From CAWCPR01 sp963797475 (GTDB taxonomy: Bacteria; Chloroflexota; Anaerolineae; Anaerolineales; UBA4823), in assembly GCA_963797475.1 (NCBI GenBank), contig CAWCPR010000001.1, positions 1,302,001 to 1,366,000 on the forward strand: DNA of 64,000 nucleotides, read 5' to 3'. This document shows, piece by piece, positions 7,690 through 16,357 of the stretch. Made by a program: the position numbers and the translations under genes. The notes below the pieces were generated by a model, which was given only the letters and a program-made list of their open reading frames with translations, was not told the origin of the DNA and did no database searches. Numbering within the stretch: position 1 is the first letter of the stretch; every line of letters begins with the position of its first letter.

Positions 7690-9901
7690 GGACCAGCAGC
7701 TTTACCATCTATTGGGCCAGCAAGCAGCCCTGGCGCTCAACAATATCGCACTTGTAGAAGAAACCGGGCGGCGGCTGCGAGAGGTGAATTTGCTGCTTGC
7801 GTTCAGCCGCCAGTTAGGCAGCCTGGACCCTGACAGCATCCTGATTTCGTTAGCCGAGAGCGCCAACGAGGTTCTTCCTGGGGCGCAAGCCGTCCAGGTC
7901 TCTCGTTGGGATCCGGCGCGAGCGCTGTTGGCGCCTAAGGCCGCTATCGGCTATGCGAATAATTCCAGCCTGCTGGAAATCACGTTCCAGACGGGCGAGG
8001 CGCTTCCCGGGCAAGTCTTCCAGCAACGCCAACCGCTGCGAGTCGATGAAATCGATTTTGCAAGCCATTACGCCCTTTCGCCCGTAAATTTGCTCCATTA
8101 CCGGGATGCTACCACGGGCCGCTCCCCCGTTTCCGCCATGGTCATTCCCATCATCGGCGCGACCCAATTCCAGCCTTTTGGTGTTCTGGTGCTTGAGAAC
8201 TTCGACACCCCGGCGGCGTTTAGCGATGAAGACCAGGCTTTGATCAGCTCATTAGCTCAACAAACTGCTCTGGCGCTGGAAAACGCCGGTCTTTACCAGG
8301 CCTCCGAGCAGCGCGCACACCAATTGCAGGCCCTCACCGATGTCGCCGCAACCATCACCTCCAGCTTGCAAACCGACGAGCTGGTTGCCACGCTGCTCAA
8401 CCAGATGGAAGCCATCCTGCCATACGATACCGGCACACTTTGGCTGCGCCAGGGCAAGGAGCTGGTCGTGCGGGCCGCGCATGGCTTTAAAGACAGCGAC
8501 CAAAGGATTGGCCTTTCGGTGGCGATCGAGGACAGCCAGCTTCTTAAGGAAATGCTGGTCACCCGACAGGCAATCTCGGTCGCAAACGTCAAAGAGGACC
8601 CGCGTTTTTCGGCGTTAATGGAATACGAGAATCTCTCCTGGCTGGGCGTGCCGCTGATCGCCTCAGGTGAAGTAATCGGCGTAATCGCTTTGGAAAAAAC
8701 GGAAGCCACCTATTACAACCCCGAACATATACAGGCTGCGACCACTTTCGCCGGTCAGGCGGCGGTCGGCCTGCAAAATGCTTCTTTATATCAGGAGAGT
8801 GTTCACCGCGCTCACGAATTGGACCAAAGCTCCCAAATCCTGGTAATGCTCAACCGCTTATCAGTCGAGCTCAGCCGGTCTCTGGATATCGGCTACATTC
8901 TTAGATATGCTTCCCAGGAGCTCTTCCAGGTGATCCACTGCTCCGCTATCAGCGCGGTTCTGTTCGACCCGGGAGGCAATGCGGCTGTTTACGTCGAATT
9001 CCCTGAGATAACGGGGAATTTACCCCTGCCGCTGCCCCCAGCGCCCTTGTTCCAGCGCCTGCGACAGTCCCTGGGTGTGTTTATCAGCGAAGAGGCGGAG
9101 CAAGAGGATGATCTTGCCCCACTGGCGGATTTCCTCACGGAGCATGGGACTCGCTCTCTGCTTGCCCTGCCCCTGGCGACAGGCAGTGAGCTGCATGGGT
9201 TGCTCTTGGCTCACAGCGATCACACAGTTCGTTTCGAGCCGGATGAAGTCGAGCTGGCCCGCACGATCAGCAACCAGGTGGCTGTCGCCGTGCAAAATGC
9301 CCGCTTATTCGCAGAAACACGCAGCCTGACCGAGGACCTGGAGCTGCGTGTGGAGGAGCGCACTTCGGAGCTGGCCCGCGAACACAAGCGCACGGAAACC
9401 CTGCTGCGGATCATCACCGAGCTTTCTTCCAGCCTGGACCTCGACCAGGTGCTTAACCGCACTTTGCGCGTGTTGAATGAAATGATCGACGCCGAACAGA
9501 TCACCGTCATGATCGCTCGACCGGGGGAAAAACATCTGCACCGCCTGGCGTCTATCGGGTACACCGCCCCGGTGGAAAATGGCGGCAGCCCGACTCCGTT
9601 CGGGATCGATCAAGGATTGGCGGGATGGGTCTACAATAAAAGGCAGCGCGTCATGATTGACGACCTGTTGCAAGACTTCGCGCTGGGTGCAAATGCCTGG
9701 CGTGCCCACGCCGCACCACCGCAGCGCAATCGCCGTCCCGCTGATGATTGGGGCAGAGGCGTTGGGCAGCTTGCTGCTCTTTCACCCGCATACAGCCCAT
9801 TTTTCTCAAGATCAATTAGAGCTCGTCCAGGCTGCCGGCAACCAGGTGGCGGTTGCAGTCAACAATGCCGAGCTGTACCGCCTGATCCGCGACCAGGCTG
9901 A
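7388..9901 (+). CDS. multi-GAF sensor histidine kinase, segment 2 of 3 (frameshifted)
   Basis: The middle of the giant kinase, in the +1 frame relative to segment 1. It finishes GAF 6 (to about 7770) and contains GAF 7 (about 7800-8290), GAF 8 (8340-8780), GAF 9 (8860-9310), a short coiled coil (LELRVEERTSELAREHKR), and most of GAF 10 (9430 onward). Each GAF keeps the pattern of an N-terminal LDxDxxL helix and a closing VAVQNA-type helix. Homology leaves this frame near 9677-9684 (LLQD, then RWVQMPGV in the next frame). The bases from there to 9901 are out-of-frame. No ribosome site supports an independent start, so it should not be read as a separate protein. Confidence 0.75.
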   Translation, partial: SSEEPPSQRLGIRIQTVLGNLPAGLNPEVLLGQRNPLRHSLLTGETLLVADLATTSEWQNVSLLNVMEARAFICVPVLAENQPSAAILATSRSPLAPFAVEDQQLYHLLGQQAALALNNIALVEETGRRLREVNLLLAFSRQLGSLDPDSILISLAESANEVLPGAQAVQVSRWDPARALLAPKAAIGYANNSSLLEITFQTGEALPGQVFQQRQPLRVDEIDFASHYALSPVNLLHYRDATTGRSPVSAMVIPIIGATQFQPFGVLVLENFDTPAAFSDEDQALISSLAQQTALALENAGLYQASEQRAHQLQALTDVAATITSSLQTDELVATLLNQMEAILPYDTGTLWLRQGKELVVRAAHGFKDSDQRIGLSVAIEDSQLLKEMLVTRQAISVANVKEDPRFSALMEYENLSWLGVPLIASGEVIGVIALEKTEATYYNPEHIQAATTFAGQAAVGLQNASLYQESVHRAHELDQSSQILVMLNRLSVELSRSLDIGYILRYASQELFQVIHCSAISAVLFDPGGNAAVYVEFPEITGNLPLPLPPAPLFQRLRQSLGVFISEEAEQEDDLAPLADFLTEHGTRSLLALPLATGSELHGLLLAHSDHTVRFEPDEVELARTISNQVAVAVQNARLFAETRSLTEDLELRVEERTSELAREHKRTETLLRIITELSSSLDLDQVLNRTLRVLNEMIDAEQITVMIARPGEKHLHRLASIGYTAPVENGGSPTPFGIDQGLAGWVYNKRQRVMIDDLLQDFALGANAWRAHAAPPQRNRRPADDWGRGVGQLAALSPAYSPFFSRSIRARPGCRQPGGGCSQQCRAVPPDPRPG

Positions 9902-11015
9902 AGACCTGGGCGGCATGCTGCGCAGCCAGCAGATCGAAACCAGCCGCTCGCGGGCGATCCTGGAAGCCGTCGCCGACGGTGTATTGGTGACCGATTCAGC
10001 CAAAACCATCACCCTTTTTAACGCTTCAGCGGAAAAGATCCTCGGCCTGGAGCGTTCTAAAGTGATCGGCAAATCGCTCGAATATTTCACAGGCCTTTTT
10101 GGTAAAGCCGCCCAGGCCTGGCGCGAGACGATCAGCACCTGGTCGCATGACCCAGCCACTTATCAGGCTGGCGATACTTACGCAGAACAGATCATTTTAG
10201 AAAATAGCAGAGTGGTCGAGGTGCGCCTGGCCCCGGTCAGCTTGCGCAACGATTTCTTGGGCACGGTTTCGATCTTTCAGGACATCACACACCAGGTTGA
10301 AGTCGACCGGCTCAAGTCCGAATTTGTCGCCACCGTGAGCCACGAACTGCGCACTCCGATGACATCCATCAAGGGCTATGCCGAAGTCCTGCTGATGGGC
10401 GCGGCCGGCCCTTTAAACGAGCAGCAATCCCATTTCCTGGAAATCGTCAAAATGAACACCGAGCGGCTGGCGGTATTGGTAAATGACTTGTTGGATATCT
10501 CGCGCATCGAATCGGGCAAGGTGGATCTTTCGATGCTGCCTTTGAACCTGGACGAATTGGTTGACGAGATCATCGACGATTTGAAGCACCGCTCCCAGGA
10601 GGAGAACAAACCGGTTGGAGTGACGAAAAAAGTTCCGCCGGATTTGCCGCGTGTGTTTGGCGACCGGGACCGGGTGCACCAGATCCTGGCGAACCTGGTG
10701 GACAACGCTTACCATTACAACGAGCCAGGAGGGCAAATAGCCATCTGCATGCACCCAATCGCCGGTTTTGTGCAAGTCGACGTTCAGGATACCGGAATGG
10801 GCATACCCGAGGTCGAACAGCCGCAAGTATTCGAGCGGTTTTTCCGCGGCGAAGGACCGCTGGTGATGGGCGTCTCGGGTACAGGATTGGGACTTTCGAT
10901 TGTTCAAAACCTGGTTCATATGCACCAGGGTCAAATCTGGCTAGAAAGCAGCGGAGTACCGGGAAAAGGCAGCACGTTCTCTTTCACCCTACCGCTGTAT
11001 TCAGCAGATCACTGA
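9678..11015 (+). CDS. multi-GAF sensor histidine kinase, segment 3 of 3: PAS and kinase core
   Basis: The C-terminal part of the giant kinase, shifted one more base relative to segment 2. It completes GAF 10 (AIAVPLMIGAEALGSLLL). A PAS domain follows (ILEAVADGVLVTDSAKTI), then HisKA with the phospho-accepting His in FVATVSHELRTPMTSI, and a full HATPase: N box LVDNAYHYNEPGG, G1 DTGMGIP, F box FERFFRGE, G2 GTGLGLSI, and the final GKGSTFSFTLPL. The output module is therefore intact even if the protein is split. A CheY-like regulator follows 57 nt after the stop. Confidence 0.85.
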   Translation, partial: SRWVQMPGVPTPHHRSAIAVPLMIGAEALGSLLLFHPHTAHFSQDQLELVQAAGNQVAVAVNNAELYRLIRDQAEDLGGMLRSQQIETSRSRAILEAVADGVLVTDSAKTITLFNASAEKILGLERSKVIGKSLEYFTGLFGKAAQAWRETISTWSHDPATYQAGDTYAEQIILENSRVVEVRLAPVSLRNDFLGTVSIFQDITHQVEVDRLKSEFVATVSHELRTPMTSIKGYAEVLLMGAAGPLNEQQSHFLEIVKMNTERLAVLVNDLLDISRIESGKVDLSMLPLNLDELVDEIIDDLKHRSQEENKPVGVTKKVPPDLPRVFGDRDRVHQILANLVDNAYHYNEPGGQIAICMHPIAGFVQVDVQDTGMGIPEVEQPQVFERFFRGEGPLVMGVSGTGLGLSIVQNLVHMHQGQIWLESSGVPGKGSTFSFTLPLYSADH

Positions 11016-11072
11016 AGTGAAACAGCCGCCTTTGACCTGGGATTTTTGAAGAAGCTAACAAGAGGCTTGATC

Positions 11073-11459
11073 ATGGCAAGGATTTTGATCGCTGAAGACG
11101 AAAGGGATATCCGTGATCTAATTTCGTTTACCTTGCGCTTTGCAGGGCACGAAGTCATCGCCACCTCGAACGGCGAGGAGGCGCTAAATACTGCGCTTCA
11201 AGAGATCCCGGACTTGATTCTTTTGGACGTTCGCATGCCCCGCATGACAGGCTATGAAGCCTGCAAGCAAATAAAAACCGCCGCCAGCACCCGGCACATC
11301 CCGGTGGTGTTCCTCTCCGCCAAGGGACAGGAGAGCGAAGTGCAAACCGGGATGGATGTTGGCGCGGCGGAATATATTGTAAAACCGTTCTCTCCGGATC
11401 AGCTCACCGAACGTGTGCGTGTGATTTTATCCGAGACCATCGAAAACCGGGCAGGATGA
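11073..11459 (+). CDS. CheY-like single-domain response regulator
   Basis: A 128-residue stand-alone receiver: acidic residues AEDERD, phospho-acceptor Asp52 in LILLDVRMPRMTG, Thr/Ser switch region VVFLSAKG, and Lys in YIVKPFSPDQ. No output domain is present. ATG 11073 is chosen because AGAGG (11061-11065) lies 7 nt upstream; the in-frame TTG at 11046 has no such site. It directly follows the multi-GAF kinase and probably takes the phosphoryl group from it. Confidence 0.9.
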   Translation: MARILIAEDERDIRDLISFTLRFAGHEVIATSNGEEALNTALQEIPDLILLDVRMPRMTGYEACKQIKTAASTRHIPVVFLSAKGQESEVQTGMDVGAAEYIVKPFSPDQLTERVRVILSETIENRAG

Positions 11460-11523
11460 GGCTCCAGCGGGTCTCAGCCAGAGTCTGTTTCGGAATGCCC
11501 GAAAGCTGTTAAAACCGTCGACA

Positions 11524-12312
11524 ATGAGCGCGATCATCCTGCAAGACGAAATTGTTCACTACGAAGTATTGGGGCGCGGCCGGCCTTTGATTTTCCTGCA
11601 TGGCTGGGCGGGTTCATGGCGTTATTGGATACCGACGATGCAGGCCGCCTCAGTTTCCTTCCGGGCTTACGCGCTGGACCTGTGGGGGTTTGGCGACACG
11701 TCCAAAAACCCGGCCAATTATGATATCGCCCAGCAGCTTCAACTGGTGGATCTCTTCATTCAAGAGATGGGGATCGGCAAGATCGCTCTCATCGGTCACG
11801 GATTCGGCGCTGCGTTGAGCCTGCTCTACGCAGCCCAGAATTCCCGCCTGGTGGACCGCGTGATGGCGATCAGCCTGCCGTATGCCGAGCGCAATCTTAA
11901 TTCACGCTTGCAGTCGTCCAGTCCGGTTGAGCTTGCAGACTGGCTGCTGGATCGCTCTCCGGTCGGCGAGGCTGTCCGAGCTGAAGCGCCGAAAGCTGAC
12001 CCGGCAGCCATCCAACGATCCCTGGAAAGATTACGGGCAATGGATCTGGAAAGGCTGCCGTATACCTTGCCCAACCCTTGTTTGCTGGTGTATGGTCAAA
12101 ATGACCCGGTGATCGCCAACCCGGACTCAGACGCAGCCCAAATGTATCCCGAAAACATTCACCAGATCACCTTTGAACAATCTGGGCATTTCCCAATGCT
12201 GGACGAAACCAGCAAATTCAACCGCCTGATGGCCGATTTCCTGGCGCTTGGCTCTGGCGAAAGCCCGCGCCATTTGCAGCTTAAGGAAGAATGGAAGCGC
12301 CGAGTCCGTTGA
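11524..12312 (+). CDS. alpha/beta hydrolase-fold protein lacking the nucleophile Ser
   Basis: A 262-residue alpha/beta-hydrolase-fold protein. It shows the oxyanion-hole HGWAGSW segment (26-32), the nucleophile elbow GHGFG (91-95), the acid strand VYGQNDPVI (Asp194), and the His loop SGHFPMLDE (His222). The elbow normally reads G-x-S-x-G; here residue 93 is Gly (codon GGA), so a classical Ser hydrolase mechanism is not possible. It may be a non-hydrolytic member of the fold or a pseudoenzyme. No strong Shine-Dalgarno precedes the ATG. It follows the regulator by 64 nt and is followed by the thiamine regulatory region. Confidence 0.85.
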   Translation: MSAIILQDEIVHYEVLGRGRPLIFLHGWAGSWRYWIPTMQAASVSFRAYALDLWGFGDTSKNPANYDIAQQLQLVDLFIQEMGIGKIALIGHGFGAALSLLYAAQNSRLVDRVMAISLPYAERNLNSRLQSSSPVELADWLLDRSPVGEAVRAEAPKADPAAIQRSLERLRAMDLERLPYTLPNPCLLVYGQNDPVIANPDSDAAQMYPENIHQITFEQSGHFPMLDETSKFNRLMADFLALGSGESPRHLQLKEEWKRRVR

Positions 12313-12369
12313 GCCGAAGCGGGGGCCAGCCTGGGCAGCCGAATAGACCGGTCACAACCGACAGCTTGA

Positions 12370-12385
12370 GCATGCCATTCGGCAT
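12370..12385. repeat. small inverted repeat after the hydrolase gene
   Basis: CATGCC-attc-GGCATG forms a perfect 6-bp stem with a 4-nt loop, 58 nt after the hydrolase stop. It is not followed by a T run, so it is a weak candidate for a terminator. Confidence 0.4.
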
Positions 12386-12394
12386 GGACAAAAC

Positions 12395-12423
12395 TTGACA
12401 GGTCTGGCAACGTTCGTTATACT
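12395..12423 (+). promoter_or_regulatory. sigma-70-type promoter of the thiamine operon
   Basis: TTGACA (12395-12400), a 17-nt spacer and TATACT (12418-12423) match the bacterial housekeeping consensus at 11 of 12 positions. Transcription would start near 12430, about 115 nt before the TPP aptamer. The leader between them can form a GCTCGCC/GGCGAGC hairpin (12495-12501 with 12517-12523). Confidence 0.75.
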
Positions 12424-12544
12424 GGCTGCATAATTCCAGAATCAGCCAGCAAGCTGGAAGCAGTTGGGGGCTCGAACAAACAGCGCTGAGCATGGCTCGC
12501 CAGTCGAAGTGGTTCAGGCGAGCTGTCCATTAACATGGTATATA

Positions 12545-12640
12545 TTGCACGGGGAGCCCGAAATCGCCGGGCTGAGAGGAGAGCCGTAAGCTCTCGACCC
12601 GCGAACCTGATCCGGATAATGCCGGCGGAGGAATCGCAAC
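12545..12640 (+). ncRNA. TPP riboswitch (THI element) aptamer
   Basis: The conserved THI-box parts are present in order: ACGGGGAGCCC, then CGGGCTGAGA (pyrimidine-sensing helix side), a variable hairpin (GAGAGCCGTAAGCTCTC), ACCCGCGAACCTGATC, and GGATAATGCCGGCGGAGGA. It lies directly upstream of an intrinsic terminator and thiN, and binds thiamine pyrophosphate. Binding should favour the terminator and so shut off the thiamine genes. Confidence 0.95.
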
Positions 12641-12653
12641 CCAAAATGTCACC

Positions 12654-12684
12654 ATCCCTCCCCGGCCTCCAGGAGGGATTTTTT
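12654..12684 (+). terminator. riboswitch expression-platform terminator
   Basis: ATCCCTCC (12654-12661) pairs with GGAGGGAT (12672-12679) and is followed by a T run (12679-12684). This is a typical intrinsic terminator. Its 3' arm contains the only good ribosome site (GGAGGG, 12672-12677) for thiN at 12686, so the same hairpin could stop transcription and mask translation. Confidence 0.85.
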
Positions 12685-12685
12685 A

Positions 12686-13333
12686 TTGCGCGCCGTTATT
12701 TTTGCCAACGGGGATCTCAACCACCCTGATTCCGCCCGTGAGATACTGCGCCCGGATGATTTTTTGATCGCCGCTGATGGGGGCGCCCGGCACTGCCTCG
12801 ACCTGGGGATCACGCCGCACCTGGTCGTCGGCGATTTCAACTCACTGGATGAAACCAGTCTGGAGTCTTTGAAAAATTCCGGGACAAAGTTATTCCGCTA
12901 TCCCCGGCGCAAAGACCATACCGACCTGGAGCTGGCGGTGGGACATGCCGTCCAGGGCGGCGCAGACGATATTCTGATCCTAGCCGCGCTGGGCGCGCGC
13001 TGGGACCAGACCCTCGCCAATGTGCTCCTGCCGGCTTCGCTCGCACTAAGTTCCGTTCATATTCGCCTGGTCGACGGCCCTCAGGAAATCCATATGCTGC
13101 GCGGCACTGAAAGGCTTGCTTTGGCCGGGCGTAAGGGGGATACTGTTTCGCTGCTCCCCTTGGGCGGCGATGTTTCCGGGGTGAGCACGCAGGGATTGGA
13201 ATACCCTTTGAACCAGGAAACCCTGTTCTTTGGCAGCACACGCGGCATCAGCAATGTAATGCTGGGAGATTCGGCCAGCGTATTCCTTCAGGAAGGTGTG
13301 CTTTTATGCGTGCTGATTCACGGCGGCTCATAA
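12686..13333 (+). CDS. thiN: thiamine pyrophosphokinase
   Basis: A 215-residue enzyme that pyrophosphorylates thiamine with ATP to give TPP. Family motifs are visible: IAADGGARHCLDLGITP, VVGDFNSLDE, KDHTDLELA and GARWDQTLAN, with the C-terminal STRGISN loop. The start is TTG (12686), two bases after the terminator T run, with GGAGGG 8 nt upstream in the terminator stem. It is under TPP riboswitch control and is followed by genes for a thiamine ABC transporter, so imported thiamine is converted directly to the cofactor. Confidence 0.93.
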   Translation: MRAVIFANGDLNHPDSAREILRPDDFLIAADGGARHCLDLGITPHLVVGDFNSLDETSLESLKNSGTKLFRYPRRKDHTDLELAVGHAVQGGADDILILAALGARWDQTLANVLLPASLALSSVHIRLVDGPQEIHMLRGTERLALAGRKGDTVSLLPLGGDVSGVSTQGLEYPLNQETLFFGSTRGISNVMLGDSASVFLQEGVLLCVLIHGGS

Positions 13334-13414
13334 AATTATCCGGAGGCTTGCGAATGGGGATGCCCGCCCCAATTTTCTCCGAAACCAATTGAAAACCATA
13401 GAATGAGGACAGTT

Positions 13415-14548
13415 ATGATAAAAAAAATTTCAAACATTCTGGCGCTCGCCTTGCTGCTGTTAAGCGCCTGCTCCCAGGCTCCAACACAGCCGGCCGCTTT
13501 AGCAACGAACGTCCAAGGGACTGAGGCGCCGAGTACGGCAGCGCCGGAAACGAGCCTCCCAGGGACTGGGCCTTCACCCGAGACACGCACGCTTACCGTT
13601 ATGACACACGATGCATTTGCTGTTTCCGAACCAGTGGTTACCGCTTTCGAAAACGAGAATCACGCCAGTGTAAAATTTCTCAAATCCGGCGACGCCGGAA
13701 CTGCCTTGAATAAAGCGATCTTATCGAAAGATAACCCTCTTGCAGACGTTTTCTACGGCGTAGACAACACGTTTCTCAGCCGGGCGCTCAATGAGGGCAT
13801 CTTTGAGCGTTACGATTCTCCGCTGCTGGCGCAAATCCCCGCCTCATTTAAATTGGACTCGCAAAATCAGGCGCTGCCAGTTGATTACGGCGATGTGTGC
13901 CCCAATTACGATATCGCCTACTTCAGCAATCACAACCTGGCCCCGCCTCAAAACCTGGAAGACCTGGCAAAACCGGAATACAAAAGCCTGCTCGTAGTGG
14001 AGAACCCGGCGACCTCCTCTCCTGGGCTGGCATTCTTACTCGCAACGATTGGCCATTTCAGCGAAAACGGCTACCTGGATTATTGGAAATCGCTGGTTGC
14101 CAACGATGTCCTGGTGGTTAACGACTGGGACAGCGCTTATTACAGTGAATTCAGCGCCCACGGCGGCGCCCGGCCGGTCGTCATTTCCTATGGCTCGAGC
14201 CCGCCGGCGGAGGTGATCTTTGCCGAGAAACCGGTCGACGAGTCGCCAACTGCAGTCATCACCGCAGACGAGAGCTGCTTCCGCCAGACCGAGTTCGTCG
14301 GCATCTTGAAAGGGACGCAAAATCGCGATCTGGCGGAGAAGTGGGTGGATTTCATGCTCTCGCCCACCTTCCAGGAGGACATGCCGCTGCAGATGTTTGT
14401 ACTCCCGGTCAATCCCGCGGCAAAGATTGACGAAGCATTCTCGAAATACCTGGTAGTAGCGGAGAAACCGGCTGAAGTTAGCCCGGATGAGATCACCGCC
14501 AACCGCGAGAAATGGCTGCAGGCCTGGACCGATAACGTGCTAAGGTGA
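13415..14548 (+). CDS. thiB: thiamine ABC transporter substrate-binding lipoprotein
   Basis: A 377-residue extracellular solute-binding lipoprotein of the ThiB/TbpA type. The signal peptide ends in a lipobox (LLSAC), followed by a Pro/Ala/Thr-rich linker. The mature domain starts at TLTVMTHDAFAVSEP and contains AFENENHASVKFLKSGDAG, ADVFYGVDN and PVDYGDVCPNYD, as in thiamine and iron binding proteins. ATG 13415 is preferred over ATG 13403 because GAGG lies 6 nt upstream. The stop overlaps the permease GTG start by 4 nt. Specificity for thiamine is supported by the riboswitch and thiN upstream. Confidence 0.88.
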   Translation: MIKKISNILALALLLLSACSQAPTQPAALATNVQGTEAPSTAAPETSLPGTGPSPETRTLTVMTHDAFAVSEPVVTAFENENHASVKFLKSGDAGTALNKAILSKDNPLADVFYGVDNTFLSRALNEGIFERYDSPLLAQIPASFKLDSQNQALPVDYGDVCPNYDIAYFSNHNLAPPQNLEDLAKPEYKSLLVVENPATSSPGLAFLLATIGHFSENGYLDYWKSLVANDVLVVNDWDSAYYSEFSAHGGARPVVISYGSSPPAEVIFAEKPVDESPTAVITADESCFRQTEFVGILKGTQNRDLAEKWVDFMLSPTFQEDMPLQMFVLPVNPAAKIDEAFSKYLVVAEKPAEVSPDEITANREKWLQAWTDNVLR

Positions 14549-16341
14549 GCCAATCCGCTTCCGATCCTCCGGCCTCGCGGCAGATCGACCGGGAGAAAAC
14601 AAGCTCACCAGATCGTGAGCGTCGCCTGCGAGATACTTTTCAACCGCTCATCTTGTGGTTGGCCCCGCTGGTCTTCCTGGCATTATTTTACTTTTACCCC
14701 CTGGGAAGCATTCTCTCGACCAGCTTTGCACGCGGCCAGTCAGGCCTGGCGGCGCCGTTCCTGGAAGCTTTAGCGTCTCCCGCCGAGCGCAACATCATCT
14801 GGTTCAGCCTCTGGCAAGCCGCGCTATCCACCGCCCTGACGCTGTTAGCCGGCCTCCCCGGCGCATTCTTAATGGCGCGCTATGAATTCCGCGGCAAAGC
14901 AGCGATCCGGGCATTAACCGGCATCCCTTTCGTCCTGCCAACCCTGGTGGTCGCAGCGGCGTTCAACGCCTTATTGGGGCCTCGGGGTTGGGTGAATCTA
15001 TTTCTAATGGCCGTTTTCCAACTTCAGCAGCCCCCGATCAGGTTCGTCAATACCCTGATCGCCATCCTGGTCGCGCATGTGTTTTATAACACGACCATTG
15101 TATTGCGTACTGTGGGAGACTTCTGGTCGCATATCGACCCGCGCCTGGGTCAGGCGGCCCAGGTCCTGGGCGCGAACCGTCTGCAGGCGCTGCGACAGGT
15201 GACGCTGCCTTTGCTTGCGCCGGCGATCTTTTCCGCCTCCTTGCTGGTTTTCATTTTTGATTTCACTTCTTTCGGCGTCATCCTGGTCCTTGGAGGGCCG
15301 CGCTTCGCCACCTTGGAAGTCGAAATATACAACCAGACCATCAGCCTGTTCAACCTGCCGCTTGCCGCTGCGCTTTCGGTGATCCAGCTTGCCTGCACGC
15401 TGGCGCTCACCGGCATTTACACGCGGTTGAGCGCCCGCCTGTCGCGGCCGATCACACTGCGCCCGCAGCGCTTTACCCAAAGCAGGTTCACCAGCCGGCG
15501 CAGCCGTATTCTGGCCGGGATGGTCCTGCTCGGGCTGCTGGTTTTCATGGTCGCCCCCCTTCTGGCGTTGGTAGGGCGTTCGATCACTAGCTTTGAGGCC
15601 TCCACAGGACGGGCCGCGCTGACCCTGGATTATTACCGTGAGCTGACCATCAACCGCCGCGAATCATTTTTTTACACCTCGCCGGCGACTTCGATTGGCC
15701 TCTCATTGGGATATGCCGCTGCGACGGTCTTGCTTGCCCTGACCCTTGGTCTGCCAGCCGCCTGGGCGCTTGCCAGTGAGCGCAGCAGAGATGTGAACCG
15801 CTATCGCCTGGCCCGCCTGTTCAGTCGTGTGCTCGACCCTATCCTGATGCTGCCCTTAGGGACATCTGCCGTCACCCTGGGGTTAGGGTTTATTGTCGCC
15901 CTTGACCACCCGCCCCTGGACCTACGCGCTTCGCCGCTGCTGGTGCCTTTGGCGCATACACTGGTAGCTTTCCCTTTCGTCGTACGCAGCCTCACACCGG
16001 CTCTGCTAAGCATCCGGCCGCGATTGCGCCAGGCTGCGGCGGTGCTGGGAGCGTCACCCCGCCAGACCCTGCGGTACATCGATCTGCCGTTAGTGGGCAG
16101 GGCGCTCCTGGTGGCAGCCACATTCGCCTTCACCATATCACTGGGAGAATTTGGGGCGACGGCCTTGATCGCTCGCCCTGAATATGCGACCATTCCACTT
16201 GCGATCTACCGCCTGATCACCCAGCCAGGGGCTCTGAATTATGGGCAGGCGCTGGCTTTGAGTGCCATCCTCATGCTGGTGACCGCCGCCGGGATGCTGG
16301 CTATTGAGCGGTTCCGCATCGCAGACGTTGGAGAGTTTTGA
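14545..16341 (+). CDS. thiP: thiamine ABC transporter permease, two fused MetI-type domains
   Basis: A 598-residue inner-membrane permease with two homologous halves, each about six membrane helices. Each half has an EAA loop that contacts the ATPase: GQAAQVLGANRLQALRQV near residue 202 and RQAAAVLGASPRQTLRYI near 496. This is the usual single-polypeptide arrangement of ThiP and FbpB. The GTG start (14545) overlaps the thiB stop (GTGA). The thiQ reading frame begins 16 nt after its stop. Confidence 0.9.
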   Translation: MSQSASDPPASRQIDREKTSSPDRERRLRDTFQPLILWLAPLVFLALFYFYPLGSILSTSFARGQSGLAAPFLEALASPAERNIIWFSLWQAALSTALTLLAGLPGAFLMARYEFRGKAAIRALTGIPFVLPTLVVAAAFNALLGPRGWVNLFLMAVFQLQQPPIRFVNTLIAILVAHVFYNTTIVLRTVGDFWSHIDPRLGQAAQVLGANRLQALRQVTLPLLAPAIFSASLLVFIFDFTSFGVILVLGGPRFATLEVEIYNQTISLFNLPLAAALSVIQLACTLALTGIYTRLSARLSRPITLRPQRFTQSRFTSRRSRILAGMVLLGLLVFMVAPLLALVGRSITSFEASTGRAALTLDYYRELTINRRESFFYTSPATSIGLSLGYAAATVLLALTLGLPAAWALASERSRDVNRYRLARLFSRVLDPILMLPLGTSAVTLGLGFIVALDHPPLDLRASPLLVPLAHTLVAFPFVVRSLTPALLSIRPRLRQAAAVLGASPRQTLRYIDLPLVGRALLVAATFAFTISLGEFGATALIARPEYATIPLAIYRLITQPGALNYGQALALSAILMLVTAAGMLAIERFRIADVGEF

Positions 16342-16357
16342 TCCCCAGGGGATCTCT

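Noticed and set aside
12560..12720. Reading frame covering the TPP riboswitch region
   Set aside because: The bases form a conserved aptamer and terminator; coding potential is incidental.
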